Part shown: one piece after another, positions 52,893 to 63,889 of the stretch
How positions within the stretch are numbered: the stretch's first letter is position 1
Layout: every line of letters starts with the position of its first letter
From: Protopterus annectens
Taxonomy: Eukaryota; Chordata; Ceratodontiformes; Protopteridae
DNA length: 64,000 nucleotides
Assembly: GCF_019279795.1 (NCBI RefSeq)
Contig: NC_056743.1
Coordinates: 927,084,328 to 927,148,327 of the forward strand
Reading direction: 5' to 3'
Notes under the pieces: generated by a model
Databases searched by the model: none
What the model was told of the DNA's origin: nothing
What the model saw: only the letters and a program-made list of their open reading frames with translations
Program-made: the position numbers and the translations under genes

Positions 52893-52937
52893 CAACTCTG
52901 ATGATGCCCTTAGATGTAGGGAGAAAGCGCTAAGTTG
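52893..52937 (+). ncRNA. Hammerhead ribozyme, PLE-3 right arm
   Basis: Stem I CAACT (52893-52897) with AGTTG (52933-52937); core CTGATGA (52898-52904); stem II CCCT (52907-52910) with AGGG (52918-52921); GAAA (52923-52926); a minimal stem III from the palindrome AGCGCT (52926-52931); cleavage triplet CTA ending at 52932. All conserved hammerhead nucleotides are present. The three-base palindromic stem III fits the minimal, possibly dimer-active hammerheads known from Penelope-like elements. Confidence 0.8.
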
Positions 52938-53133
52938 GTTGTGTTTTGGTTGTGCTTTTAAGCTTCTATGCTGTTATTTCACCACTTGTAATAAACTACG
53001 CCTGGTTGTGCTGAATAGCTTTGTGGTTTGGCTGCTTTTCTAAACGTGACGACAGTGGGCGCAGGATCCAGCTCGGCTATTTTTCAAGACTATTTTGAGT
53101 GGTTGTGAGCTGTATTTGGCAATAGCAATTTTG

Positions 53134-53699
53134 CTTTTTCTTCTGTAACACGTTCATACTGCAGTATTTAACTGTGCAACTCCCCCCCCCCCACCGCCAA
53201 AGATACCTAGTAACTATGAACCCATCTGTTATTTGCCACTTCCTATTGCAATATTACTAGCTTATTTTTTTTTTAATGTAATAAAGGCAATTTATTCCTC
53301 AAGGGAAACAGGCACTTTATTTGTAGATGAAACAATGAAATATAAAGTTGTTTGCTAGCAGCAACCTCTTCATTACTTACAGATCTTCTTAATGTGGAAT
53401 TATTTAAGTAGCATAGACTAGATCCAGGCCTGCTGAATCTAGCTTTGTTTATATGCTTGTTGTTTGTTTGCTTGTTATTTCCCTGGAACGCTAATTCCAC
53501 CTAATACGCGGCTTCTCAGCGCTTCTGTGGATCACTAGTGATATCTGCATTGCTTACTGTACTTATTTCCTTGTTTCACTTGAAAGAAAGTTACTGTTTG
53601 TCGTTTTTGCATTTAAGTTACCTGTAACACATTGCACTTAAGTTACCTGGCACTTGCTCACTAAAGCAATTATATAAGTCAGCACTAAAAATTAAAAGC
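53134..53699. other. No gene recognised
   Basis: A/T-rich, with a C10-12 run near 53182. A 75-codon minus-strand frame at 53273-53500 looks like chance. CR1-A begins at or before 53766; its exact 5' end is not visible. Confidence 0.5.
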
Positions 53700-53765
53700 A
53701 CTACACCCTCACTCCCCACTGGCCTTGGTTTTCAATTATTAAGGAATTCCCAATATTATTCTAGC

Positions 53766-54738
53766 ATGTCCAAAGGTGAGTTGTCAATCTCCTCTCCGGT
53801 CCAGCTGGTGAATCTGGGAATCTTGAGGCAATGTTACAACTGCCTCATGTACACAGACAACCCTCTCCTCCTCCCAACAAATTCCAACACATGTGAGAGA
53901 TGCAACCATATAGCCAAACTGGAGGCTAAGCTCTCTCAACTCAGTACTGGCATAACCAGTCAGGAGGAGAAGGAAACCACACTCACTACAATTCCAGTCT
54001 CACATAGACCTACCACGACAGCAAACCAAACACATAATCACACAAAAACATACTTGGAGGCTCTAAATAAAGATCTGCCGAAGCAGCAGAGACCTCCAAA
54101 GCAGACACCCAAGCATCCGCTACCCCAAAACAAAACACGTGCAACACATATCTTACAAAGCCAGTGTGCCGAACAGTCACAGCCCTTAAGACTAAACAAC
54201 ACACCTGATACACTTTTAATAGGTGACTATCGTCAGGCACACTGACGTCCCGCTCACCAGACTGAACAAGGAGAGGGTCACGGTGAGCAGCCTGTCGGGC
54301 GCTAGGATCCGCCACATAACACAAGCACTCAGGTCACTCCAAGGCAAGTACAAATATGATTCAGTCATTGTCCATGCTGGTGTGAATGACCTGAGACGTA
54401 CCTCCCTGGACTACATGAAAAGAGACATAAAGGAGCTCTCTGAGCATGTAGCCCAGGCCGGTATGACCCTGACCTTGAGTAGCATCTTACCCTCACCAAG
54501 AATGATGCCACAATATGAAGACAAGATGATCAATTTCAACAATTGGCTTAAGTACTGGTGTCATTCAAAGGGGATCCAATGCCTGTCAGCTTGGGATGAT
54601 ATGCTCGACAAGCCACAATGCTTCGCTAGGGACGGCTTGCACCTGTCACCCCTGGGCTTTCGGATATTGGCAAAGGCTCTTGCTACCTCAATAGTGCCTT
54701 TTTTAGGCAAGTCTCAAAAGACAAACCCACCTCCATAG
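53766..54738 (+). pseudogene. CR1-A ORF1: zinc motif plus SGNH esterase
   Basis: First frame (53766-54245): C23-x2-C26 and C43-x2-C46 form a zinc motif, followed by a short helical region (KLEAKLSQL) and a Ser/Thr/Gln-rich linker to TLLIGD. Second frame (54223-54738): IVRHTDVPL, VHAGVNDLRR (the Asn/Asp block), and DGLHLSPLGFRIL (Asp-x-x-His) of an SGNH/GDSL esterase, a known ORF1 domain of CR1 LINEs. The frames join at about 54224 where two bases are missing exactly at the codon that should give the catalytic Ser after LIGD. ORF1 proteins bind the element RNA; the esterase role is not settled. Confidence 0.9.
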
Positions 54739-54767
54739 GTATCACAAGGGATAAGAAACTAAGAGTA

Positions 54768-57561
54768 ATGCTACTCAACGCCAGAAGTCTAAACCTCAAG
54801 ATGCACGCACTCGAAACTCTCCTTAGCATGGAGAACATCGATATCTGTGCAGTAACAGAAACCTGGTTCAGGGCTCCCAAGATGCACCCCAGCACTACCA
54901 GGTTATACCTCATACCATGCTTTTCGGCCCCAAAACTTGGACCGAACCACAAAAGGAGGGGGAGTATCGATATTCATCAAAGATACCCACACCTCCAGGT
55001 TGGTGGCAAAGCACGAAGCATCAGAGACTATCCATGTGCAACTAACAGTGGGTAAAACTGCCTTCCAGTTTATAGCCTGCTACAGGCCACCCTCCCAAAC
55101 CCAGGAACCCCACTCAGCCTTCCTGAGAACACTGGAAAATATGAAGGTCTCTCCAAACACCATTATATTGGGCGACTTCAACTACCCAAACATAGACTGG
55201 GAGCATTACTCTAGCTCCAACACCCTAGCCCAAAGGTTCCTAGAATTTATAAACTCAAATGCTATGGAACAACTTGTTACCACTCCCACAAGAGGGGAAA
55301 ACATACTGGACCTGATCATCACCAACATGGGGACTCTATGCTCCAGACCAGAAGTGTATCCCTCACTGGTAAGATCAGACCATAAACTAATCTCACTGGA
55401 TATTCACATCCCGACCCCAACCCCTGCCCAGGAAACCACAGTGAAAAACTTCTCTAAAGCAAATTTCACACTCCTCAAAACTGAGGTGGAATCCTTCAAA
55501 GCCCCCGGGCCTGTGGAAAATACGGCCCAGACCGCAGAATCCTTTATAAACGCATTCTATGAACACCTTCAGGAATGCATGGATCATGCGATCCCAAATA
55601 AAACCAAGACCCATTCCTCCAAAGGCAGACGTCCTGTCTGGTGGACCCCAGCCATAAACAAACTATACAATAGAAGGAGGAAGCTACTAAATGATAGAGC
55701 AAAATCCCAAAAAGGGAAGGCATCACTGATCAGTATTAGCAAAAAACTACGGGCACACATAAAATTGTCTACGGCCAGCTTCGAGAGAAAAATTGCACAG
55801 GACACTAAGGATAATCACAAGGCTTTCTTTAGTTATGTTAGGAACCTGGGTGGTAATTCCCAGATATGCTCAGAATTAGTCCAAAATGACAAAAAATACA
55901 CCGAACCCACAGACATTGCCAACATCCTAGCTGACAGGTTCAGCGCAAACTTCTCCCCCCCCTCCCCACCAAAAGGGCAAATATCTATCCCAGCAGAGTG
56001 CTGCCCCCCTGACATCTCAGATGCTCAGGTAAGAGCCGCCCTCTCCAAAGAAAAAAACACAGCATCAATGGGACCAGACGGTGGCCTGGTCTGCGTCCTA
56101 CATGAACTCCAAGAAGAGCTAAACCCAAACATAAAACTACTGTTCAATCTCAGCCTTACTACAGGATATGTGCCCAAAGAGTGGCGTACAGCAACAGTGG
56201 TCCCTCTCCACAAAGGTGGTGCCTCAACAGATCCTGAAAACTATCGCCCCATAAGCCTGACTAGCTTGGTCTGCAAAGCTATGGAAAGGATCATCATGGA
56301 CCTCATAAATAAAGATATTGGGGACCTACAAACACTGGATCCTACCCAGTTCGGCTTTGTTAAGGGCAGATCCTGCCTCTTAAACCTGGTTGATTTCTTT
56401 GAAACAGTCACCAAGGCCATTGACGAGGGGAAGGTTGTCCACACAGCCTACCTGGACCTCGCAAAAGCCTTTGATACAATACCCCACTCGGGCATTATAG
56501 ATAAGCTCACCAGCTTAAATATAAACCCCTATGTCACTAGATGGATTGCAAATTGGCTCAAGGACAGAACCCACATGGTTAGAATTGCTGGAGCCATGTC
56601 AGACTCCAAACAAGTTACAAGTGGTGTCCCACAAGGCTCAGTCCTGGGACCTCTCTTGTTCGGTATATATTTCTCGGAGGTACAGGCCAACACGGAAGGA
56701 CTGTGGCTGACCAAGTTCGCAGATGACTGCAAACTGGGCGCCATAATCGACTCTCCAGCCGACACAAGCATCCTTCAAAAGGGCCTCATAGACAACTGGT
56801 GCCAGAGCCATGGCCTCAAGCTAAATGCCAAAAAGTGTATAGTCATCCCCTTTGGCAAAAACAAAGTGCCCACAAATTACCACATAGGTGGTAATCCATT
56901 AAGTACAGAAGAAGTAATTAGGGACCTGGGGACCCAAGTTGATCGCAATCTCTCATTTGACAACCACGTGGCCAAAGTGGTTAGAAAATCATTTTATATA
57001 GCCCACCTAATCATGAAGGGATTCACATCTAGATCAGGGGACGTCATTGTGCCTCTTTACTCATCCCTCATCAGGCCCATAATTGAGTACAATGCCCCTT
57101 TTGGGATGTACCTTACCAGACACCTGCAGCAACTGGAAATACCCCAAAAGTACCTCACCAAGAGGATCAAAGGGCTCAAACAGATGCCATATGTGGCCCG
57201 GTTAAAGAAACTCCAGCTCTACTCAGTGGCATACCGCCTGTTCAGAGGCAATCTGTGCCTGACGTATAAAGCCATGTCCAACCCGGAATTAATGGACATG
57301 CTGCACCTCAGAAAATCCAGATCCCATCGAGCTACGCGCTCAAGAGACTTGAACCTCAGCACTGAAATAAATAGGACATGCTGGAGGGACAGATTCATAA
57401 CCCAGAGGCTCCCTTCACTCTGGAATAAAATCCCAGTCCAGGTTAGGCAGAGTCCCTCATTGACTCTCTTCAAGAGGGATCTTGATGAGTGGATGGGAGA
57501 TCGTAGGTTTACCCCGGGTATCACTTCTGTGTCACTGTTAGACAGAGGCACAGTATACTAA
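54768..57561 (+). pseudogene. CR1-A ORF2: endonuclease and reverse transcriptase
   Basis: Starts MLLNARSLNLKM at 54768, 30 bp after ORF1. A one-base insertion near 54883 shifts the first 40 residues; from 54937 an 874-residue frame is open to 57561. Endonuclease blocks: VTETWF, GGGVSIFIK, ACYRPPSQ, GDFNYPNIDW, RSDHKLISLD. RT: NYRPISLTSL, YLDLAKAFDTIPHSG, GVPQGSVLGPLLFG, FADD near residue 594. C-terminal blocks: CWRDRFITQRLPSLWN and LDEWMGDRRF. All catalytic residues are intact, so a single base stands between this and a full ORF2. A two-codon deletion relative to CR1-B lies after FADD. Confidence 0.95.
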
Positions 57562-57690
57562 CCTCGAAAAAGGGCATAGCAAAATAAATTTAAAATGGGT
57601 GGCGAAAGCCAAACATATTCTGGCTAGGCTTATGAATGCCCTAGGGCAGATAGCCTAGTATGAACCTATGAACCTATAATACAATCAGGA

Positions 57691-60130
57691 AGGAGCATCA
57701 CAAAACACATGTACTAGGGGCCTATCACTTGAAAATAGCCCAAAGCTAATCTTTGCCACTAGACAGTTGTATTTTCTTTGAATGTGGGTTTCAACGCTGT
57801 TTCAATTAATGTGAGTTTCAAGGACAGAGAAGTTTTAATGCTAAGTCTGTTTTCATTGTGAGACTGCATTGCTTTACTTAGCAGATGTCTTAATGTTTGT
57901 GCTGTAAAATGCAAAATAAAACTTTCAAATGAAGTCCAAATCATCATAGAAGTAAAGCAGTATGCACATTAGTGTTTAAACAGCCAAGTAATGGGACATT
58001 GGAATGGCTGCAGGGGGAGGCTCCATCGACCATGATTTTGTGAGGGGGAAGGGCGGCAAACTCAAAGACAGCCCCAGCTGAACCCCTCTCAACTGTCCAA
58101 ATATTCACAGAATTAATAGATTTTTTGCTTATTTTTGGTTTGTTCCTCATAAAACTTGCGTTTTTCTGGCAAATCGTTTAGGAATTAAGTCACTAAACAA
58201 TGACAGTCATTGAGTTTCAGACTTCATAACCTTCAGAAAAATGCATGCTAAAGCAAGACCTGCTTTATTGTTATTTTATCAACTGTCTCAGTTTATACAA
58301 GAGCAATTTTTAGTACTGTTTGTATGTTTCCCCAATATACTTGGCCTTGTCCAGATTTCCTGCATTAACAGGTTGAGAGGTACATGCAAATAAATTGCTT
58401 TATAGAATTAGGCATATCCAAACCTCTCAACTGTCACTGATTTTAGCTCAGAATGTTGCTCTTCTCCTAATAATCCCTCCGCAAAATGGCAGTTTTGGAA
58501 GAAAACGTGGAGGGTTTACAATTAATAAATAACTGTAATAATCAGAGTTAAACATTACTTTTATTTCAGAAATGCATTTAGATTCTTTTATTTTGTCAGC
58601 TGCTCAAGTTAGCAGTACTAATATTAAAAAGTGTCCCTTCTTTGACAGGTTCCCAGCTGTATTGTGTGGCTATTTTATATTTTTGCATCACATTTTGGTC
58701 CATTTTTCATAAAATTGTGGTTTTCTGGAAAATTAGTGGCAAATCATTAAAGATTGAAGTTAGAAAATAATGACAGACATTCAAGTTTCTGATTGCATAC
58801 CCTTCAGAAAATTCATAATAATGCAAGACCTACTATTCTATTATCTTACTAAGTTTATAAGAGCATTATATAAAAATTGTCCTTATTTTTGGGCTTTTGT
58901 CCCACTTCCATGTATGGCTTTGTCCAGATTTCTTGCTCTGAGGTTGAGAGGTATGACAAATGAGTCAGGGCCATCACAGTCAACCAGAGGCATTTCAAAT
59001 TGTGACATGCTTGTTGCACCCCACTCTCCCATGTAGTGACTCTGGATGTGTCCAAGCAAGGCAAGGAGCAGTTATGCAGTGTAAGTGTGCAGAGTATCCC
59101 CCCATCCAAGGTAGACACAAGTACTACAGTGGCCTTTCATCTGTCCTTGATTTTGCAGAAAGTTCTGGTTTCTGTCATATTTTTATACTGTTGATTTATG
59201 CTTATTATTATTCAAAAAGTGCCTGTTGCTCTGTGTTTACGTAGCAATGCTTTAATGACCATGATGTAAGCTTGTCTGAGATTGTAACTTGTAAGATGTA
59301 AGTAAGCTTTAGTAAGCATACTGTTAAAGAATTGCCAACATTGAAAGCCTTTCTGTTGTCATGCAGAGAATACTTACATAACTAGATAATGTATAAGCCT
59401 TGGGTATTGAAATGCATATGACAGTATTTGTAATAAAGGACAGGATTACATTATTTTAAGAAGCCCGTTACATTTGTTGGAGACTTGCAGTCATCTTTGC
59501 AGGCTTTACCTGTAAACTAAGCAGAATGCAAATCTATCACGTGTGGTCCATAACCTATGCAGTAATCCTTTAAGCAATGTATCTTGAGCTTGTTTCTTGT
59601 TTGCTTTTCATTTTTTACTTTGATCATGTTTTCCCCATGAAACAAGTAGATAGTTGTTATCAGGCAGCAGGTCTTTTTTGGATAAGAAACATTTTTTACA
59701 AATGGAGGTATCACAAAGATTGCCATTTTCAGCATATTACTTGGTACTTTTATAAAGCTGAATATAAATTATAATTAGAACTGCAGCGCAAGGAGAAGTG
59801 GTTTGAGTTGAGTACTACTTGTTTTTCTTATACTTGATTTTGACTGGCATTCCAGTAATGTATTTAAAAAGTAATTTATTTTTTCATACTTCACAATCTT
59901 TTTGTTTCCATCTAGATATTAGGTAAGCTGTCATGCAGCCAATGCATTGAAATATTTTTTTTTCTTCTACACTTCATTTTGTCTTGATTGGACTCTCATA
60001 ATGACAGTTTGGCACCCAGGGCAGCGTATTTAATTAAAGTTACCAGTTTCTGTTGTTTTGAGCATAGCTCCTCCCCTTTCTAGTTGGCCGCACCCCTTCC
60101 CATTGACCCCACCCATTCAGCTGTCTCCTG
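57691..60130. other. No gene recognised
   Basis: About 2.4 kb of A/T-rich sequence after CR1-A. Short frames on both strands lack family features. It contains the tandem duplication at 58134-58966 and nothing else I can identify. The gypsy remnant begins about 60146. Confidence 0.55.
58134..58966. repeat. Degenerate tandem duplication, period about 560 bp
   Basis: 58134-58395 and 58694-58966 share, in order, CATAAAA, TTTCTGG, GGCAAATC, ACAATGACAG, CCTTCAGAAAA, GCAAGACCT, TTGTCCAGATTTC and GGTTGAGAGGTA. A partial third unit may follow near 59130. CTCTCAACTGTC occurs near 58090 and 58425. Confidence 0.65.
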
Positions 60131-60145
60131 CAACCCCCCTTTGAT

Positions 60146-60586
60146 TTGAAGTCACCAGCCGCCACTGCCTTACTCCATGATGAAACTGTAACTGTTGTTT
60201 CTAAATTGTCTGATACTGATTATTTAAATTATAAATTTGTAAAAAACTGTTTGCTAGAATGTTTTAAGTCAACAGCTAAAGTTTATAGGAAAAAGTTTCA
60301 TGAGCATAGAAGCAAGGCAGATGAAAGTGTGTGTGAATATATTGCTGAATTAAGCACTTACTTTAATAGGTGGGTGAGTGGATGTCAAGTCACCACTTTT
60401 GAAGGGCTGGCAAACCTTTTGATGAGGGAACAAGCCCTTAGCACTTTGCCTGAGGAGATGAGAATCTTGTTAGCTGATAGACAATGCAATACTGCAGATG
60501 AGTTGAGGAAGAAAGGAGACCTACACCTAAGCAAGCAGGGCATCACTGCACAGGAAAGGGACACCCAGTGCTGCTCATGGGCCTAA
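60146..60586 (+). pseudogene. Gmr1-like gypsy gag with SCAN-like domain
   Basis: A 146-residue frame. Residues about 30-125 read LLECFKSTAKVYRKKFHEHR, ESVCEYIAELSTYFNRWV, LLMREQALSTLPEEMRILLA and TADELRKKGDLHL, which follow the helix order and key residues of the SCAN domain (YRQRFR, ARL..LC.RWL, LEQFL..LP..L). SCAN domains of vertebrate zinc-finger proteins are known to descend from the gag of Gmr1-like gypsy elements. The frame ends before the nucleocapsid. The 5' LTR and gag N terminus are not visible. Confidence 0.7.
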
Positions 60587-61319
60587 GGGAACCCATGGTG
60601 TACAGCCTAGACTGCCCCAACAGAGTCCGCCAGTAGCAGGGGAAGCCACTAGTCCAGGTACATGTCCAAGACCAAGGGTTAAATATTTTAAATGCAACCA
60701 GTGGGGCCATGTAGCATATAGATGTCCATGGAGGCAAGATGGGGAACAAAAGGTGGAACAGCTAGTATGTGGGAATGACAAAATGCTAGGAGTAAGTTGT
60801 CTCGAGACAACAAGGGTGCCACACTACCACAACAGATTATACCCTTAGTGAATGGGAAAGAGGCCATTGCTAAGAGAGAGACAGCCTCTGACCTAACCAT
60901 TGTGAGGCCTGCAATGGTTAAAGAGGAGCACTACTTGCCTGGACGAACTTCAGTTAGAGCTTTAGGAGGGACTTCATTCCAAATACCTTTGGCTAGGGTT
61001 CACTTTGACTGGAATGGTGGAAAAGGAAACAAGTAAGTAGGTGTGTTTGAGGATATCCCTGCACAAGTCCTGATAGGGAATGATTTTGATAATGCAGTAC
61101 CGTGTGTGCAGGCAGTTACACACAGTCAGGCTTGGAAACAAGCATGTGGGTTTGGCAGCCTGGGGGAGACCCAGACAGATCGCACACTTGCAGCCAAGAC
61201 TGGTGAGGTGGTTACTTCAGGGAGGGAGCTACCCTGTAATACTAAGAATGAAGGTAAGTCACAGCTCCTTGTGGTTACTGATGTTCCCTTGGACAGAGTG
61301 ACTGCAAGGCAGAGGTGAG
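60587..61319 (+). pseudogene. Gypsy nucleocapsid knuckle and protease remnant
   Basis: Near 60676-60725 the reading gives YFKCNQWGHVAYRCP, a CCHC knuckle whose first Cys is Tyr. Further on, RALGGTSFQIPLARVHFDWNG and (61043-61318) VLIGNDFDNAVPC fit an aspartic protease: the VLIGND flap-side block is visible, but the catalytic DTGA motif is not. Several frames are used. No RT or RNase H occurs before the integrase that follows. Confidence 0.55.
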
Positions 61320-62420
61320 TAGTAGTACCCAGGCTGACAGTAAGGCACCTCTATCAGAGGATACCAGACTTCCTGTGGATGGGGAGCTGAGAAGGGTTCC
61401 TAAGAGACAGTTGAGACAGGCTCAGCTCTCAGATCCTACATTACAAGGCCTGAGGGAGGTATTTAATGAGGTAGCTGATTCTCAAGGGGAGGGGGAATCT
61501 GTATACTGGGACAAAGGGATTACTGTAGAGAGTGGACCCCTGAAGGAAGGCAAGAGGGTGAGAGAATACAGCAGTTGGTAGTGCCCACATCCTACTGTCT
61601 GGCACTTCTAGCTATAGCCCATGATATTCCCTATGCAGGTTATATGAGCATAAAATGTATGAAGAGACATATTATGCAGAAATTCTACTGGCCTGGGATT
61701 TCCAGAAATGTAACAGGGTACTGCAGGACATGTGAGCAGTGCCAAAAGGTAGGCAAGGCAGGAAATAAGGTGAAAGCTCCTTTGATACATTTGCCTGTGA
61801 TTGAAGAGCCATTTCAGAGGGTAGCTATGGATATTGTGGGGCCTCTGAGTACCCCATGATCCACATGGAAAAAGTATATTCTAGTGGTAGTAAATTATGC
61901 TACCAGACACCCTGAAGCTGTGGCTCTGTCCTCCATTGAGGCAGAGAAGGTGGCAAATGCTTTGTTAGAAATTTTCAGCAGGGTAGGTTTCCGAAAAGAA
62001 ATACTTACTGACAGAGGTGCCATTTTCATGTCAGACCTGCTGGCTTGTCTGTGGAAGTACTGTGGGGTGAAGCCCCTAAAGACGACCCCTACCATCCCCA
62101 GAATAATGGTCTTGTTGACAGGTTAAACTCTACACTCAAGATGATGCTATGGGCAATTGCAGACCAGTTTAAGAGAGAGTGGGACAAATATATGTCCCAT
62201 CTGTTTGCTTACAGTGAGGTGCTCCAGGAATCCACAGGTTGTTTACCCTTTGAGTTGTTGTATGGGCATAGGGTGAGGGGACCTCTAGATTTGATTCGAT
62301 ATGAGTGGGAGGGTGACTGTGAATCCCCCGGGGAGTCTGTTGTGGAATATGTCTTAAACCTCAGGACAAGGCTCAGGGAACTCACTGGCTTGGCCCAGGC
62401 TAACATGGCAGAAGCCCAAT
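61320..62420 (+). pseudogene. Gypsy integrase directly after the protease region
   Basis: Leader RQLRQAQLSDPTLQGLREVF (61390-61455), then LAIAHDIPYAGYMSI (zinc His block, second His replaced by Tyr), FYWPGISRNVTGYCRTCEQC, AMDIVGPL (first catalytic Asp), ILTDRGAIFMS (second Asp), YHPQNNGLVDRLNSTLK where the usual catalytic Glu is Asp, and FAYSEVLQESTGCLPFELLYG. At least three frameshifts. It inserts copy DNA in active elements; here it is dead. RT is missing both upstream and, so far as I can read, downstream. Confidence 0.75.
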
Positions 62421-63265
62421 AGCAGAAAATGTCTGGTATGACAGGAATGCTCAAGCTAGAGAGCATGCTGTAGGACAGTAGTCAGGTGACAGAGTGGTGT
62501 CATCCAAGCTAACCTAGCAGTAATGTTTATTATCAATTTAAGAACTCTCTCAGAGAGAGACTGGGCATTTTGTATCTTGTCTTGGACCTAGAAACATCCA
62601 TTCAGCACTTGTGCCTACGTGTTGTCTTTAAGTAAGACTTGGGGAATAGTGTCTCTCATAGATATAGATAGGAATATTAGTGTAGATGTTTTTTGTATTT
62701 ATTTGAGACTCCCCTGCAATCTTGTTTTAAAATATTTCCTGTGATTTTAAACTCTGAAATAACTGTGTAGTGCTGAGTCACCTGACTACAGTTCCCAGTC
62801 TAAACAGATACTAACAGAATTTTAACACATCTGTGTGAGAAGTACATATCTCTCAGAAGTTTGCAGAACTTGGAAGTCGTAAAACAATAAAACACTTTTA
62901 CATTTGAAACTTACTAATTATTTCTGTATGAAGACAACAAATAAACTTCTAGCTCTAGACATTGTGTCTGTTTGCTGCATTGAAACTAACTTTTATAGCA
63001 CATCGTAAAGCACTTAATTTCAACTAATTTTCTTGAAGTTTTGTAAGTTAATCTTCTATGTTCCAGCAGGGTATGATGTGATTACATTCTTGAAGCTCAG
63101 TACATCACATACAGTTCTGTATAAATCATATCAATATTCACAAATGACATAGAATTACTTACAAAATTAAAGATAGCTGGGATGGCAGTGCCACACCCAC
63201 TATGAAATAAGATCAATGGGGGGGATCAATGGGTGGTACCATCCAGGCCGATGCTGAACCAGAAC
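62421..63265. other. No gene recognised, possible LTR remnant
   Basis: After the integrase there is no RT/RNase H. An AACAATAAAACA polyadenylation-like segment lies near 62883. Without a second copy an LTR cannot be shown. Confidence 0.35.
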
Positions 63266-63269
63266 CAAA

Positions 63270-63860
63270 GTCTTCCTAAAAAAGAGATTTGTTTGACAAG
63301 GGATCTTTAGTGGACCATCCTCCTCTCTTTTTCATGAGTTCAAAGATTTCACCAAAGTTGATGTCTTCTGAGGGGGATTGGAGAGACCCTTCACCTTCAT
63401 CCAAATCTGTATCCTCTTTGAAAGACTCAGTACAGGAGTCTACATGCTTCCGTTTGCATGTCTGTTTTTTTATGAACCGGTTCTGTTGGGAGGTCAGAGG
63501 GCTCAGAATCAGACTGGGAGCGATACAGCAGGTGGTTCTGGAGGACTATCCCTGTCTGGCAGGATGATGAGAAGAAGGGGAAGTGATAGGACCCAACTGA
63601 GGTTTGGACAGACCCGAGCTGGATGAAAACACCTTCTCTTTAGGCACGGCCAAGACCCTTTCAAAAGCCTCGAAGGCTAAAGCCACTGTTGAAATCAGGG
63701 GTCTCCCACAATCTAAGAATGAAAGAGAACCCTCAAGACCAATGAGCCCCGGTACTGAAGCTGATCTTGGGCCTGAACTGTGTAGTGTCAACACCCCAAG
63801 GGGGAGGGATGGCTCCAAAAATCTCACTGAATCGACCCAACACAAACACTTTGTCTCTCA
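63270..63860 (-). pseudogene. DIRS gag fragment (DIRS-C-like)
   Basis: Minus-strand reading: KTNMQTETEAC-like start is damaged, but CKRKHVDSCTESFKEDTDLDEGE, SPSEDINFGEIFELMKKRGGW (63290-63470) align with CKRKHIESPES, SPYEDVSFADILEILKQRGNW in DIRS-C gag. Upstream, 63546-63845 is Ser/Pro-rich like the gag linker. It is not part of another recognisable DIRS copy in the window. Confidence 0.65.
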
Positions 63861-63889
63861 TTCAAGGACGTGATGTCATAATTACCAGA

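Larger units (their letters stand above)
49057..53117 (+). mobile_element. Penelope-like PLE-3, inverted double copy
   Basis: One pair of perfect 16-bp target duplications GGCAATAGCAATTTTG (49041-49056, 53118-53133) encloses two PLE copies joined 5' to 5'. The left copy (49057-50828, minus strand) begins inside the RT palm; the right copy (50829-53117, plus strand) begins further upstream in the RT. The 1.77-kb arms (49057-50828 and about 51325-53085) differ at only a few positions. Each arm ends with its own hammerhead motif. The right end has about 33 extra nt before the duplication. Confidence 0.95.
53700..57690 (+). mobile_element. CR1-like LINE copy A, nearly full length
   Basis: Short 5' UTR, ORF1 (53766-54738), ORF2 (54768-57561) and a 3' UTR ending in an 8-bp-type repeat TATGAACCTATGAACCTATA near 57660-57680, the characteristic CR1 end. 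ORF1 carries one two-base loss, ORF2 one single-base insertion. It matches CR1-B (11115-14212) throughout. Confidence 0.93.

Noticed and set aside
62480..63100. 3' LTR of the gypsy element
   Set aside because: No second copy, no TG...CA ends and no primer-binding site could be found.
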